A stretch of 64,000 nucleotides of DNA from JAFDZO01 sp038225955 (GTDB taxonomy: Bacteria; Bacteroidota; Ignavibacteria; Tepidaquicellales; Tepidaquicellaceae), in contig JBBRQV010000002.1 in NCBI GenBank assembly GCA_038225955.1, positions 1-64,000 of the forward strand, in the 5' to 3' direction. The position numbers and the translations under genes are program-made. This document shows positions 25,991-34,794 of this stretch, piece by piece (position 1 is the first letter of the stretch; each line of letters starts with the position of its first letter). The notes beneath the pieces were generated by a model that searched no databases, was not told where the DNA came from, and saw only the letters and a list, made by a program, of their open reading frames with translations.

Positions 25991-27418
25991 ATGCTTTTCA
26001 ATTCTTTTCAGTTCGTAATATTCTTTATAGTAGTTACGTTTGCTTATTTTGCTCTACCGCATAAGTTCAGGTGGTTTATGCTTCTTGCTGCAAGCTGTTA
26101 CTTCTATATGTTCTTTATCCCTGTTTATATATTAATTCTGGCATTTACAATTATCATAGATTATTTTGCAGGGATTTATTTGGAAAAAACTTCATTACCT
26201 AAGAAAAAATTTTATTTAATCCTCAGCCTTATTGCAAATATTGGAGTACTTGCAATTTTTAAATATTTTAATTTTTTAAACGATAACCTCACAAGCGTAT
26301 TATCCGGATTTGGTGTCCATAACAATATTCCTTACCTATCGATACTTTTACCAATAGGGCTTTCCTTCCATACTTTTCAGGCAATGAGTTATACTATAGA
26401 AGTATACCGTGGAAACCAGAAAGCAGAAAGAAATTTTGGTATCTACGCATTGTACGTTATGTTTTATCCTCAGCTCGTAGCAGGTCCGATTGAGCGGCCG
26501 CAAAATTTATTATTTCAGTTTTATCAAAAACATGAATTTGAAATTGAACGAGTAGCTGAAGGATTAAAATTAATGCTATGGGGGTTTTTCAAAAAACTGG
26601 TAATTGCTGATAGACTTTCAATATATGTTAATGCAGTTTATGGGAATGTTGAGCATCATTCAGGGATAAGTCTTTTTGTAGCAACAATTTTTTTTGCTTT
26701 TCAAATATACTGTGATTTTTCCGGCTACTCCGATATTGCGATTGGTTCTGCCCGAGTGATGGGTTTTAAACTAATGACAAATTTCAATCGCCCTTACTTC
26801 GCAAAATCAATTCACGAATTTTGGAGCAGATGGCATATCTCACTCTCCACTTGGTTTCGAGATTACTTTTATATTTCATTAGGAGGAAATAGAGTTTCAA
26901 TTCCCCGATGGTATTTTAATCTCTTTATTATTTTTTTAGTGAGCGGTTTATGGCATGGGGCTAATTGGACGTTTATCATATGGGGAGGGCTTAATGGTTT
27001 TTATCTTGTTTTCTCTTTGTTAACTAAAAATTTAAGAAAAAAAGTTTCAGAAGTTACAGGTTATAATAAGTTGCCTAAAGTGAAATCTTTTATAAGTATT
27101 CTTGTAACTTTTATGTTAGCTTGTTTATCATGGATTTTTTTCAGAGCAAATACCGTTAGCGATGGGATTTATATTCTAAAGCATATTTTTGCAGAAGGGA
27201 ATTTTTTTATGCCAAATCCTTCCATTATGATATTCTCTGTGCTTTCAATTTTATTCTTAATTATAATTGAGTTTAAGTTGGAATTTTTCAGAGGAAAATT
27301 TTCACTGCTCCATAATTCAAAATCAGTCGTAAGATATGCTTCGTATTTGATTCTTATAATTTTGATAGTTCTCATGGGTGTTTTTGACGGAGGTCAATTT
27401 ATTTATTTTCAGTTTTGA
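25991..27418 (+). CDS. MBOAT-family O-acyltransferase (AlgI-like)
   Basis: A 475-residue polytopic membrane protein of the membrane-bound O-acyltransferase family. Landmarks are YPQLVAGPIERP, CDFSGYSDIAIG, FNRPYFAKSIHEFWSRWHIS and VSGLWHGANWTFIIWGG, where the histidine in LWHGA is the invariant active-site residue. Such proteins hand an acyl group, often acetyl, across the membrane to a periplasmic partner that modifies a polysaccharide. The gene following it with a 1-nt overlap encodes an SGNH-type partner that carries an in-frame stop. It is preceded by a 77-bp stretch with no gene beyond the fragment ending at 25913. Confidence 0.88.
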   Translation: MLFNSFQFVIFFIVVTFAYFALPHKFRWFMLLAASCYFYMFFIPVYILILAFTIIIDYFAGIYLEKTSLPKKKFYLILSLIANIGVLAIFKYFNFLNDNLTSVLSGFGVHNNIPYLSILLPIGLSFHTFQAMSYTIEVYRGNQKAERNFGIYALYVMFYPQLVAGPIERPQNLLFQFYQKHEFEIERVAEGLKLMLWGFFKKLVIADRLSIYVNAVYGNVEHHSGISLFVATIFFAFQIYCDFSGYSDIAIGSARVMGFKLMTNFNRPYFAKSIHEFWSRWHISLSTWFRDYFYISLGGNRVSIPRWYFNLFIIFLVSGLWHGANWTFIIWGGLNGFYLVFSLLTKNLRKKVSEVTGYNKLPKVKSFISILVTFMLACLSWIFFRANTVSDGIYILKHIFAEGNFFMPNPSIMIFSVLSILFLIIIEFKLEFFRGKFSLLHNSKSVVRYASYLILIILIVLMGVFDGGQFIYFQF

Positions 27419-28359
27419 TGAGCAATAAGTATATAAAATTTTTTACAAGATTAATAATTCTTGTAGTTTGTTTTTTCATTGTTGATTTTATTATAGGCCA
27501 AGCATTAAATCACTATTACTTTAAGCAATCTTCGGGTTATCAATACCGGCTTACATACGTGATTGACAACTCAAACGAGGAAATTCTTGCTTTCGGTTCT
27601 TCCCGGGCTAACCACCATTATGTACCGAATATTTTTCGGGATTCGCTGCAATTATCTTTCTATAATGCAGGTATTGACGGACAATTTATTCTATTTGAGA
27701 GTGCAATATTAAATTGTGTTTTAAAAAGGTACACGCCTAAATATATTATTTTAGATTTTAATGATGATGAGTTTATTTATTCAGAAAGCAGTTACGAAAG
27801 ACTTTCAGATTTGCTCCCTTATTATTCAACTCATTAAAATGAAATAGGGAAGATAGTTAGTCTAAGAGGAAAATATGAAAAAATAAAACTTCTCTCAAGA
27901 ATGTATCCTTATAATTCCATTATGCTTACAGTAGCAATGGGTAATCTTGAAATGAACAAGAAAAGAAAAGAAGATTTTCAGGGCTATGTTCCACTTGTTG
28001 GTAATATTGATTATGAAATTACTACTTCAAAGATTAAAAATACAAAAATAGATAGCAATAAAGTTAATGCCTTCAAGGATATTATTAATAAATGTAAAAG
28101 CCTTGACATAAATTTATTTGTCGTTATGTCTCCCTATTATGAAAGCCTTGAAGTTGATTCCAAAAAACTGTGCTCTGATATTTGCAAAGAAATGAATGTT
28201 CCTTTTTGGGATTATTCAACTGATGCAGCATATCTTAGGAAAAAAGAGTTTTTCAAAGATGTTAAGCATTTAAATAATAGTGGAGCCGAAATGTTTTCGC
28301 AGGAGCTTGCGAAGCGCATAAAAATATTAGTAAAAAATGAACCACCCGGAAACAAATAA
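27418..28359 (+). pseudogene. SGNH/DltD-like partner of the MBOAT protein, interrupted by a stop codon
   Basis: One reading frame runs from ATG 27418 (overlapping the MBOAT stop) to 28359 but contains a single TAA at 27835-27837. The frame keeps its protein-like character through the stop (YYSTH, stop, NEIGKIVSLRGKYEK). The first part has an N-terminal transmembrane helix and the SGNH block I AFGSSRANHHY with the nucleophilic serine. The second part has KDVKHLNNSGAEMF with the Asp and His of the triad. Neither fragment alone is complete. It is most simply a recent nonsense mutation, though a sequencing error or re-initiation at ATG 27901 is possible. Confidence 0.75.
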
Positions 28360-29546
28360 TGGGTGAAAAAATGAAAATTCCGGATTCAATTAATAAAGTC
28401 CGCTTTTTTATAGAGAAAGAAAATTTTAAAGGTTACGACCCGTATGACACTTTAAATACGTTTCTTCCGTGGGATACAATGGGGAAGTTGATTCCTGCGA
28501 TTGCGATTCAAATTCAAAAAAAGAATCCCGTAAACATACGTCCGCTTCTTGGGATTAAAAAAGGTATTAATCCTAAAAGCCACGGACTTCTTTTGTACGC
28601 TTACTCACTGCAGTACGAAATGACTAAGGATGAAAAAGCCAGAGAGACGATGGAGAAATTATTTAACTGGCTGATAGAAAATTATTCAAAAGGATTTTCA
28701 GGTTACTGCTGGGGATATAATTTCGGATGGGCAAATCCGGGAAAACATGTTAAACCCTATGAGCCTAACATCGTAGCAACTTCATTCGTCGCCAAAGGAA
28801 TTTTTCAGTATTACCTTACTACAAAAAATGAAAAAGCTAAGGAAGTTCTTATAAGTATATGCAATTTTTTATTGAAGGACTTACCTTCGATAGAAACGGA
28901 AAGAGGATTTTGTATCAGTTACACTTCTATAATAAAAGATGCCTGTTACAACGCAACTTTATTAGGCGGGGAAGTGCTTGCAAAAACTTTTTCGCTGAAC
29001 GGCAATGAAGAGTTAAAAGAAAAAGCAAAACGAATTGTTGATTTTGTTGTAAGCTATCAGCTTCCTAACGGACTTTGGAATTATGAGTTAGATTTAAAAA
29101 CAGGAAAAGAATTACCGCAAACAGATTTCCATCAGGGGTATAATTTAGAATGTATTTCGGAAATTTGTAAGTATGCAGAAATAGAAAATGCTGTTTATAA
29201 AAATTCTATTACAAAAGGGCTTGAGTATTATAAGAGGGAGCAGTTTTTTGAAAACGGGCAATCGCTTTGGAGAGTTCCAAAAGTTTATCCGGTTGAAATT
29301 CATAATCAATCTCAGGGAATAATAACATTTTCTCTTCTGAAAAATTACGATAAAGAGTATTTAGCATTCGCAAATAAAATTGCAGAGTGGACAATTGAAA
29401 ATATGCAGAGCCAAGATAACGGAAGTTTTTACTACAGGAAATTAAAGAGTTACGATATAAAAATTCCATATATGAGATGGTCTCAGGCATGGATGTTACT
29501 TGCATTGACAAGGCTGCAATACGAAAATAAAAATATTTATACTTAA
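28359..29546 (+). CDS. Predicted six-hairpin (alpha/alpha barrel) protein of glycan loci
   Basis: A 395-residue soluble protein without a signal peptide. It consists of repeated helical hairpins containing Trp- and Tyr-rich turns (GYCWGYNFGWANPG, LPNGLWNYELD, DNGSFYYRKL, YMRWSQAWMLLALTRL), as in six-hairpin glycosidase-like barrels. No specific catalytic motif can be assigned. I recall similar proteins in polysaccharide clusters carrying a misleading aminolevulinate dehydratase name. It overlaps the broken SGNH gene by one base and precedes the fused amidotransferase by 6 bp. It may act on a nucleotide- or lipid-linked sugar in the cytoplasm, but this is a guess. Confidence 0.6.
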   Translation: MGEKMKIPDSINKVRFFIEKENFKGYDPYDTLNTFLPWDTMGKLIPAIAIQIQKKNPVNIRPLLGIKKGINPKSHGLLLYAYSLQYEMTKDEKARETMEKLFNWLIENYSKGFSGYCWGYNFGWANPGKHVKPYEPNIVATSFVAKGIFQYYLTTKNEKAKEVLISICNFLLKDLPSIETERGFCISYTSIIKDACYNATLLGGEVLAKTFSLNGNEELKEKAKRIVDFVVSYQLPNGLWNYELDLKTGKELPQTDFHQGYNLECISEICKYAEIENAVYKNSITKGLEYYKREQFFENGQSLWRVPKVYPVEIHNQSQGIITFSLLKNYDKEYLAFANKIAEWTIENMQSQDNGSFYYRKLKSYDIKIPYMRWSQAWMLLALTRLQYENKNIYT

Positions 29547-29552
29547 TAAACT

Positions 29553-31598
29553 ATGTGTGGAATATTCGGATTAATTGTAAAAGAAAATTCTGATTACGAT
29601 TATAAATTCATAAAAAAATTAACAGAAGAGCTTGCGCTTTTTTCGGAGTCACGCGGGAAAGAATCTGCAGGCTTCTCCATATATAATCCTGCTGCCGGAA
29701 AAATTTCAGTGATAAAAGGCGCAGAAACTGTTTCAAAGTTGATTGATACCGGAAAGTTTGATAAATTTTATTACGAGGCGAACAATCTTAACGAGAAAAA
29801 TTTAAATTCAATTATTGAAACCCCTTTTGCTTTAACAGGACATTCCCGCCTTGTTACAAACGGAACACAACTTCTTGATTTCAACAATCAACCGGTTATA
29901 AAGGACGGTATAGTAGGTATTCATAATGGAATTATTACCAATGCAGAAGATTTATGGGAGATGTTCACTGATTTGAATCGTGAGTTTGAAGTTGATACTG
30001 AAATCCTTTTATCATTAATAAGAAATTTTGTTGATAACGGTGTCTCGCTGGCAGATGCATTTGTAAAAGTTTTTGAGCTTATTCAGGGCGCAGCCTCAAT
30101 TGCGTTTATGTTTAATGATAAAAGCTGTTTATCATTGGTTACTAACTGCGGCTCACTTTATATAATAAATAATACACGAAACGATATAGTAATATTTGCT
30201 TCGGAAGAATATTTCCTTAAAGAGTTAATGAATATAAATCATATTCGGAATACTATAGGAGAGCATACAATAAAACAAGTGCATGCTTTCACAGGCTATC
30301 TATATAATGTAAAAACGCTTGAGTATGAGTTTATAAAAACTAAGGAACCGTTCGATCCAAAGAATATTAATTTTGAAACAGATAAAAAATTAACGATAGA
30401 TTATAAGCCGGAAGGAACAGCTGCTTTCATCGCTCCTAATATCTCTGTATCACAGGAAGCACATTTGAAAAGTTTACTTCTCTATGATTATGAAAACGCA
30501 AATAAGTTAAAACGCTGCACTAAGTGCCTGCTGCCGGAAACATTTCCATTCATAAAATATGATGAGAAAGGTGTTTGTAATATTTGCAATAATTATAAGC
30601 CGATGGGAAATCCGAAATCGTTGGAAAAACTCATGGAACTTGTTGAGCCATACAGAAGTAAAACCGGAGCTACTGATTGTATTGTCCCGTTCAGCGGAGG
30701 GCGCGACAGCTCGTACTCATTACACGTTATAAAAAAAGAATTAAAACTAAATCCAATCACGATTACTTATGACTGGGGAATGGTAACGGATTTAGCAAGA
30801 AGAAATATTGCGAGGGTAACGGGTAAGCTCGGTGTTGAAAATATTTTAGTCTCAGCAGATATTAAAATGAAGAGAGAGAATATAGGAAAGAATGTTACTG
30901 CATGGCTGAAGAAACCTGCACTTGGAATGATACCGTTGTTTATGGTTGGTGATAAATATTTTATTTATCATACAATGGAGCTTAGAAATAAAACAGGTGT
31001 GAAATTAAATTTATGGGGATCGAATAAATTAGAGAATACAGATTTTAAAGTCGGCTTCTGCGGAGTAGGTTTGGATTTTGATAAAAAAAGAATAGACTCG
31101 CTTAAGCTGATGAACATGATGAAGCTGATAGGATTTTACGGAGGAAATTTTCTTTCAAATCCGGCTTATCTGAATTCCTCACTTAAAGATACATTCGGCG
31201 CATTTCTTTCACGTTATGTAAAAGAAAGAAAAGATTATTATCATTTCTTTGACTATGTCCAATGGGATGAGCATGAGATTGAAAGCACAATTATAAACGA
31301 ATATGAGTGGGAAACCGCTCCCGATACAAAATCTACTTGGAGAATAGGCGATGGCACGGCGGGATTTTATAATTATATCTATTATTCTGTGGCAGGATTT
31401 TCAGAAATAGATACTTTCAGAAGTAACCAAATAAGAGAAGGAATGATTACACGCGAGCAAGGACTGAAATATATACAGGAAGAGAATGCGCCGAGATATG
31501 AATCACTGAAGTTTTATTATGATACTATTAATGTCGATTTTGAGAGGGCAATAAAAATTATAAATAATATTCCGAAACTATACAGTAATAAAATTTAA
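29553..31598 (+). CDS. Single-chain sugar amidotransferase: class II glutaminase fused to PP-loop ATPase
   Basis: A 681-residue fusion. Residues 1 to about 290 form a class II (Ntn) glutamine amidotransferase with Cys2 in MCGIFGL, then GHSRLVTNG and GIHNGIITN. Residues from about 315 on match the PP-loop N-acetyl sugar amidotransferase, with a CTKC/CNIC cysteine pair and the loop PFSGGRDSSYS. It thus carries its own ammonia source, whereas the amidotransferase at 3616 relies on separate HisH and HisF proteins. It probably makes an amidine or amide on another sugar. It overlaps the deacetylase-like gene by one base. Confidence 0.82.
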   Translation: MCGIFGLIVKENSDYDYKFIKKLTEELALFSESRGKESAGFSIYNPAAGKISVIKGAETVSKLIDTGKFDKFYYEANNLNEKNLNSIIETPFALTGHSRLVTNGTQLLDFNNQPVIKDGIVGIHNGIITNAEDLWEMFTDLNREFEVDTEILLSLIRNFVDNGVSLADAFVKVFELIQGAASIAFMFNDKSCLSLVTNCGSLYIINNTRNDIVIFASEEYFLKELMNINHIRNTIGEHTIKQVHAFTGYLYNVKTLEYEFIKTKEPFDPKNINFETDKKLTIDYKPEGTAAFIAPNISVSQEAHLKSLLLYDYENANKLKRCTKCLLPETFPFIKYDEKGVCNICNNYKPMGNPKSLEKLMELVEPYRSKTGATDCIVPFSGGRDSSYSLHVIKKELKLNPITITYDWGMVTDLARRNIARVTGKLGVENILVSADIKMKRENIGKNVTAWLKKPALGMIPLFMVGDKYFIYHTMELRNKTGVKLNLWGSNKLENTDFKVGFCGVGLDFDKKRIDSLKLMNMMKLIGFYGGNFLSNPAYLNSSLKDTFGAFLSRYVKERKDYYHFFDYVQWDEHEIESTIINEYEWETAPDTKSTWRIGDGTAGFYNYIYYSVAGFSEIDTFRSNQIREGMITREQGLKYIQEENAPRYESLKFYYDTINVDFERAIKIINNIPKLYSNKI

Positions 31599-32389
31599 TG
31601 GCATTAGATTTTACTTTAACAGCATTTGAAAATATTTTAAAGGCTGCGCTTGATGCCGGATATAAATTCGATTCATTTGAAAATTATCTGAATGGAAAAA
31701 GTAAGGATGAAAAACTTATTTTACTCAGACATGATGTAGATAAAAAACCATACAATTCATTAGCAACTGCAAAGATAGAAAAGAGTTTAGAAATTGTCTC
31801 AACTTATTATTTTAGAATTGTAAGCTCAAGCAACGTTCCTGAGGTAATAAATCAGATAAGAGATTTGGGACATGAGATAGGTTATCACTACGAAGAAATG
31901 GATTTAGCTAATGGAAACTATGAAGAAGCTGTAAAAATATTTGAAAAGAATTTAGAATATTTCAGAACGTTTTATCCCGTTGTAACAATTTGCATGCATG
32001 GAAGTCCTATGTCCAAATATGATAACAAACAAATCTGGGATAAAATAAATTACAGGGATTACGGAATTATCGGAGAGCCATATTACGATATAGATTTTTC
32101 TGTGTTCGGTTACTTAACTGATACAGGCAGAAGCTGGAACGGAGAAAAAGTAAGTGTGCGTGATAAAGTGAAGACAGATCCATATAAGTTAAACTTGAAA
32201 ACTTCATTTGAAGTAATAGAGGCATTCAAAAATAAAAAGCTGCCGAATAAAATAATGATTACTACTCATCCGCAAAGATGGAATAATAATGCCCTGCCGT
32301 ATATAGAGGAACTTGTAATGCAAAAAGCAAAAAATCTCGTAAAGGGTTTTATCGTCAAAAATAACTCAAAGAAAAATTCCGGTAAATGA
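31598..32389 (+). CDS. Polysaccharide deacetylase-like (NodB-fold) protein
   Basis: A 263-residue protein resembling carbohydrate esterase family 4. The metal-binding LLRHDVDKKP motif lies near residue 45, GHEIGYHYEEMD provides further histidines, and TICMHGSPMS and ITTHPQRW are also family-like. No signal peptide is visible, so it should act in the cytoplasm on a precursor, possibly removing an N-acetyl group before re-acylation or amidination. Overlaps with both neighbours (1 nt and 4 nt) indicate co-expression with the fused amidotransferase and the following acyltransferase. Confidence 0.75.
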   Translation: MALDFTLTAFENILKAALDAGYKFDSFENYLNGKSKDEKLILLRHDVDKKPYNSLATAKIEKSLEIVSTYYFRIVSSSNVPEVINQIRDLGHEIGYHYEEMDLANGNYEEAVKIFEKNLEYFRTFYPVVTICMHGSPMSKYDNKQIWDKINYRDYGIIGEPYYDIDFSVFGYLTDTGRSWNGEKVSVRDKVKTDPYKLNLKTSFEVIEAFKNKKLPNKIMITTHPQRWNNNALPYIEELVMQKAKNLVKGFIVKNNSKKNSGK

Positions 32390-33435
32390 AAACCCTTATC
32401 AAAAAAAACAGAATACCGATAAAGCAGATTTTGCTCATTGGTTTTTTGCCTTCATTTCTGAAAAAAATTTATTATAAGAGTAAGGGCTATAAGTTTGGTG
32501 AGAATGTTTCGATTGGCTTGGGTTCAGTAATTGTTGCTAAGAATGTAGAGATAAAAAGTAATACGAGCATTGGAATGATGACTGTAGTAAGAGCTAAGTC
32601 AGTGAAGATAGACCGTTTCGTAAAGATAGGGCATTTTGTTTTTATTGATACTGAGCAGGTGGAGATAGGTGAAGATACAAGAATAAACGAACAGGTTGTG
32701 ATTGCAGGAATAAAAAATCCCGACTCAATCATAAAAATTGGCAAGCGTGTAATTGTAATGGAGTACTCCTATCTTAATCCTACAAAGCCGTTAACAATTG
32801 GCGACGACACAGGCATTGGCGGACATTGCTTGTTATTTACGCATGGCTCATGGCTTCCGCAGATTGACGGATTTCCTGTTACGTTTGCTCCGATTACATT
32901 GGGGAATAAAGTATGGCTTCCATGGAGAGTTTTTATTATGCCCGGAGTTACTGTAGGTGATAACGTTGTTATAGGTGCTAACTCATTAGTCTCGAAAAAC
33001 CTTCCTTCTAATTCACTGGCAGCAGGTTCACCCGCAAAAGTATTAGTGGAGAATTATCCTCCGCAGCTTACTGAAGAAAAAAGAACTGAAATCTTAAAAA
33101 ATATTTTTACTGATTTTGTAAATTTTATTTCATACAATGGTTTTCAGGTATCAGGCTTCGATGAAAAAATGAGTAACTTTACGATGGCTATAAAAAATAA
33201 TGAAGCAGCTTCAAGTTTGGTATATACTTCAGACAAAAATTTTACATCGGATAATTTATCCGGTGATAATGTGCTGCTGATGGATTCAACAGTTACTGAT
33301 ACAAAATCTGCCGCAGGTAAATTTAAAATGGTTATAAATTTGCGCAGCAAAGAACGTATAGGAACATCTGCTATAGGCGAAGAAATCACAACGTTTCTTT
33401 CGCGTTACGGAATACGATGCAATCGTCTAGATTAA
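32386..33435 (+). CDS. Hexapeptide-repeat acyltransferase with extra C-terminal region
   Basis: A 349-residue protein. Residues 35-215 form a left-handed beta-helix with hexapeptide repeats (IGLGSVIVAKNVEI, VEIGEDTRINEQV, LTIGDDTGIGGHC), ending in VVIGANSLVSKNLPSNSLAAGSPAKV. A histidine within LLFTHGSW is a catalytic candidate. A further 130 residues after the helix have no recognisable domain, which makes it longer than simple acetyltransferases. It starts in a 4-nt overlap with the deacetylase-like gene, suggesting a deacetylate-then-reacylate pair acting on the same sugar. The acyl donor is unknown. Confidence 0.75.
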   Translation: MKTLIKKNRIPIKQILLIGFLPSFLKKIYYKSKGYKFGENVSIGLGSVIVAKNVEIKSNTSIGMMTVVRAKSVKIDRFVKIGHFVFIDTEQVEIGEDTRINEQVVIAGIKNPDSIIKIGKRVIVMEYSYLNPTKPLTIGDDTGIGGHCLLFTHGSWLPQIDGFPVTFAPITLGNKVWLPWRVFIMPGVTVGDNVVIGANSLVSKNLPSNSLAAGSPAKVLVENYPPQLTEEKRTEILKNIFTDFVNFISYNGFQVSGFDEKMSNFTMAIKNNEAASSLVYTSDKNFTSDNLSGDNVLLMDSTVTDTKSAAGKFKMVINLRSKERIGTSAIGEEITTFLSRYGIRCNRLD

Positions 33436-33473
33436 ATTTATTTAAATAAAATTATTTTTCCTCTCACAGCATA

Positions 33474-34577
33474 ATGCGTTTTCTTTTCTTTTTCGTTCAC
33501 CCGTCAAAATATCATCTTTATAGAATAACTATTAATGAACTTATTAAGAGAGGGCACGATGTTGAAATTGTTATTACATCAAAAGATGTACTTGAAGACT
33601 TAGTAAAGAAAGAAGGATGGAAGTACACAAATATTTTTCCTCAGGGAAGAAAAATAAAAGGCATTCCGACTTACATGGGCGCAGGAATAAATCTTGTGCG
33701 GAGCATTTGGAGATTATTTAAATTTACCAGCGGAAAGAAGTATAATCTTTTTGTTACAGATGACTTGCTTACAATTGTAGGGAGAATACGTGGAGTACCT
33801 TCAATCTTTTTTGCCGATGATGATATTACCGCAGTACCCGAATCTTTTATACTGCAAAAGACTGCCACCTATACTTTAGCCCCGGCCATTACAAATTTTG
33901 GAAAATATAATTATAAGAAAATCGGCTTTGAGGGATTTAAAGCATCGGCATATCTTCATCCAAATCATTTTATGATTGACAACAGGATTTTAGAAAAATA
34001 TGGACTCAAAGATGAAACGTATTTTATTATAAGACTTGTATCACTAACTGCAACTCATGATGTAGGTATGACAGGAATTACAAATGATGATTGCAGAAGA
34101 CTGATTTCTATTCTTGAGAAAAAAGGCAGAGTTATAATAAATTCTGAGCGTCCCGTACTTGAAGAGTTTGAGAAGTACAGATTAAAAATTGATCCGATAG
34201 ATATTACACATATTTTAGCAGAGGCAAGTTTATTTATTGGGGACTCGCAGACTATGTCTTCTGAATCGGGAATGCTTGGCGTTCCATACATCCGCTTCAA
34301 TGATTTCGTCGGTAAAATCGGATACCTGAATGATATGGAACTCAATTATAAATTGGGAGTTGGAATCCTGACTAAAGACAGGAAAAAACTATTTGAGAAG
34401 GTTGAAGAGTTTATGAACATTCCTGATTTAAAAACCGAATGGAAGAGAAGAAGAAATGCCATGCTTGATAAAACAATAGATTTGAGCGCGTTCCAAATAT
34501 GGTTGTATGAAAAATATCCCAAAAGTATTGAAGATTTGAAGAAAAATCCGGAGCTTTTGAAAACCTTTGGAAAATGA
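33474..34577 (+). CDS. DUF354-like GT-B-fold protein
   Basis: A 367-residue protein with a two-domain GT-B-like layout. The start MRFLFFFVHPSKYHLYRITI, the DDLLTIVGRIRGVPSIFFAD stretch, YLHPNHF in the middle and LFIGDSQTMSSESGMLGVP near residue 260 match DUF354 proteins, which resemble UDP-GlcNAc 2-epimerases and glycosyltransferases. The Ser/Gly-rich segment GDSQTMSSES probably binds the nucleotide. It starts at ATG 33474 after a 38-bp gap and is followed by 217 bp without a gene. Whether it transfers or epimerises a sugar cannot be told. Confidence 0.7.
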   Translation: MRFLFFFVHPSKYHLYRITINELIKRGHDVEIVITSKDVLEDLVKKEGWKYTNIFPQGRKIKGIPTYMGAGINLVRSIWRLFKFTSGKKYNLFVTDDLLTIVGRIRGVPSIFFADDDITAVPESFILQKTATYTLAPAITNFGKYNYKKIGFEGFKASAYLHPNHFMIDNRILEKYGLKDETYFIIRLVSLTATHDVGMTGITNDDCRRLISILEKKGRVIINSERPVLEEFEKYRLKIDPIDITHILAEASLFIGDSQTMSSESGMLGVPYIRFNDFVGKIGYLNDMELNYKLGVGILTKDRKKLFEKVEEFMNIPDLKTEWKRRRNAMLDKTIDLSAFQIWLYEKYPKSIEDLKKNPELLKTFGK

Positions 34578-34698
34578 TCCACAGCTAGCGGAAAATCGTA
34601 TAACATTTTTAACGTTAACTTAATATTTATTATCTATTTAAAAATATTAATAGATTAGATTTATAGAGTTTTCTGTAAACATTCTCATAAACCTTTAT

Positions 34699-34727
34699 TT
34701 GTTTTTTACTTTATTTTAAAGTATATT
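34699..34727 (+). promoter_or_regulatory. Possible promoter before the sugar transferase gene
   Basis: Within the 217-bp gap before 34795, TTGTTT (34699-34704) and TATATT (34722-34727) are separated by 17 bp, a good sigma-70-like arrangement. This is the largest gap in the glycan locus, so a new transcript may begin here. AT-rich DNA yields such matches by chance, and sigma factors of this phylum often use a different -33 element. Confidence 0.3.
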
Positions 34728-34794
34728 ATCGACGTCTTACTGATAGAACTAATTTTTAGTTTTATAAAAAATACCCCTAATCTGTTCCCGAATA

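Noticed and set aside
28359..29546. Aminolevulinate dehydratase
   Set aside because: A name I recall for similar proteins, but the sequence lacks the metal-binding cysteines and active-site lysines of that enzyme and looks like a helical barrel.
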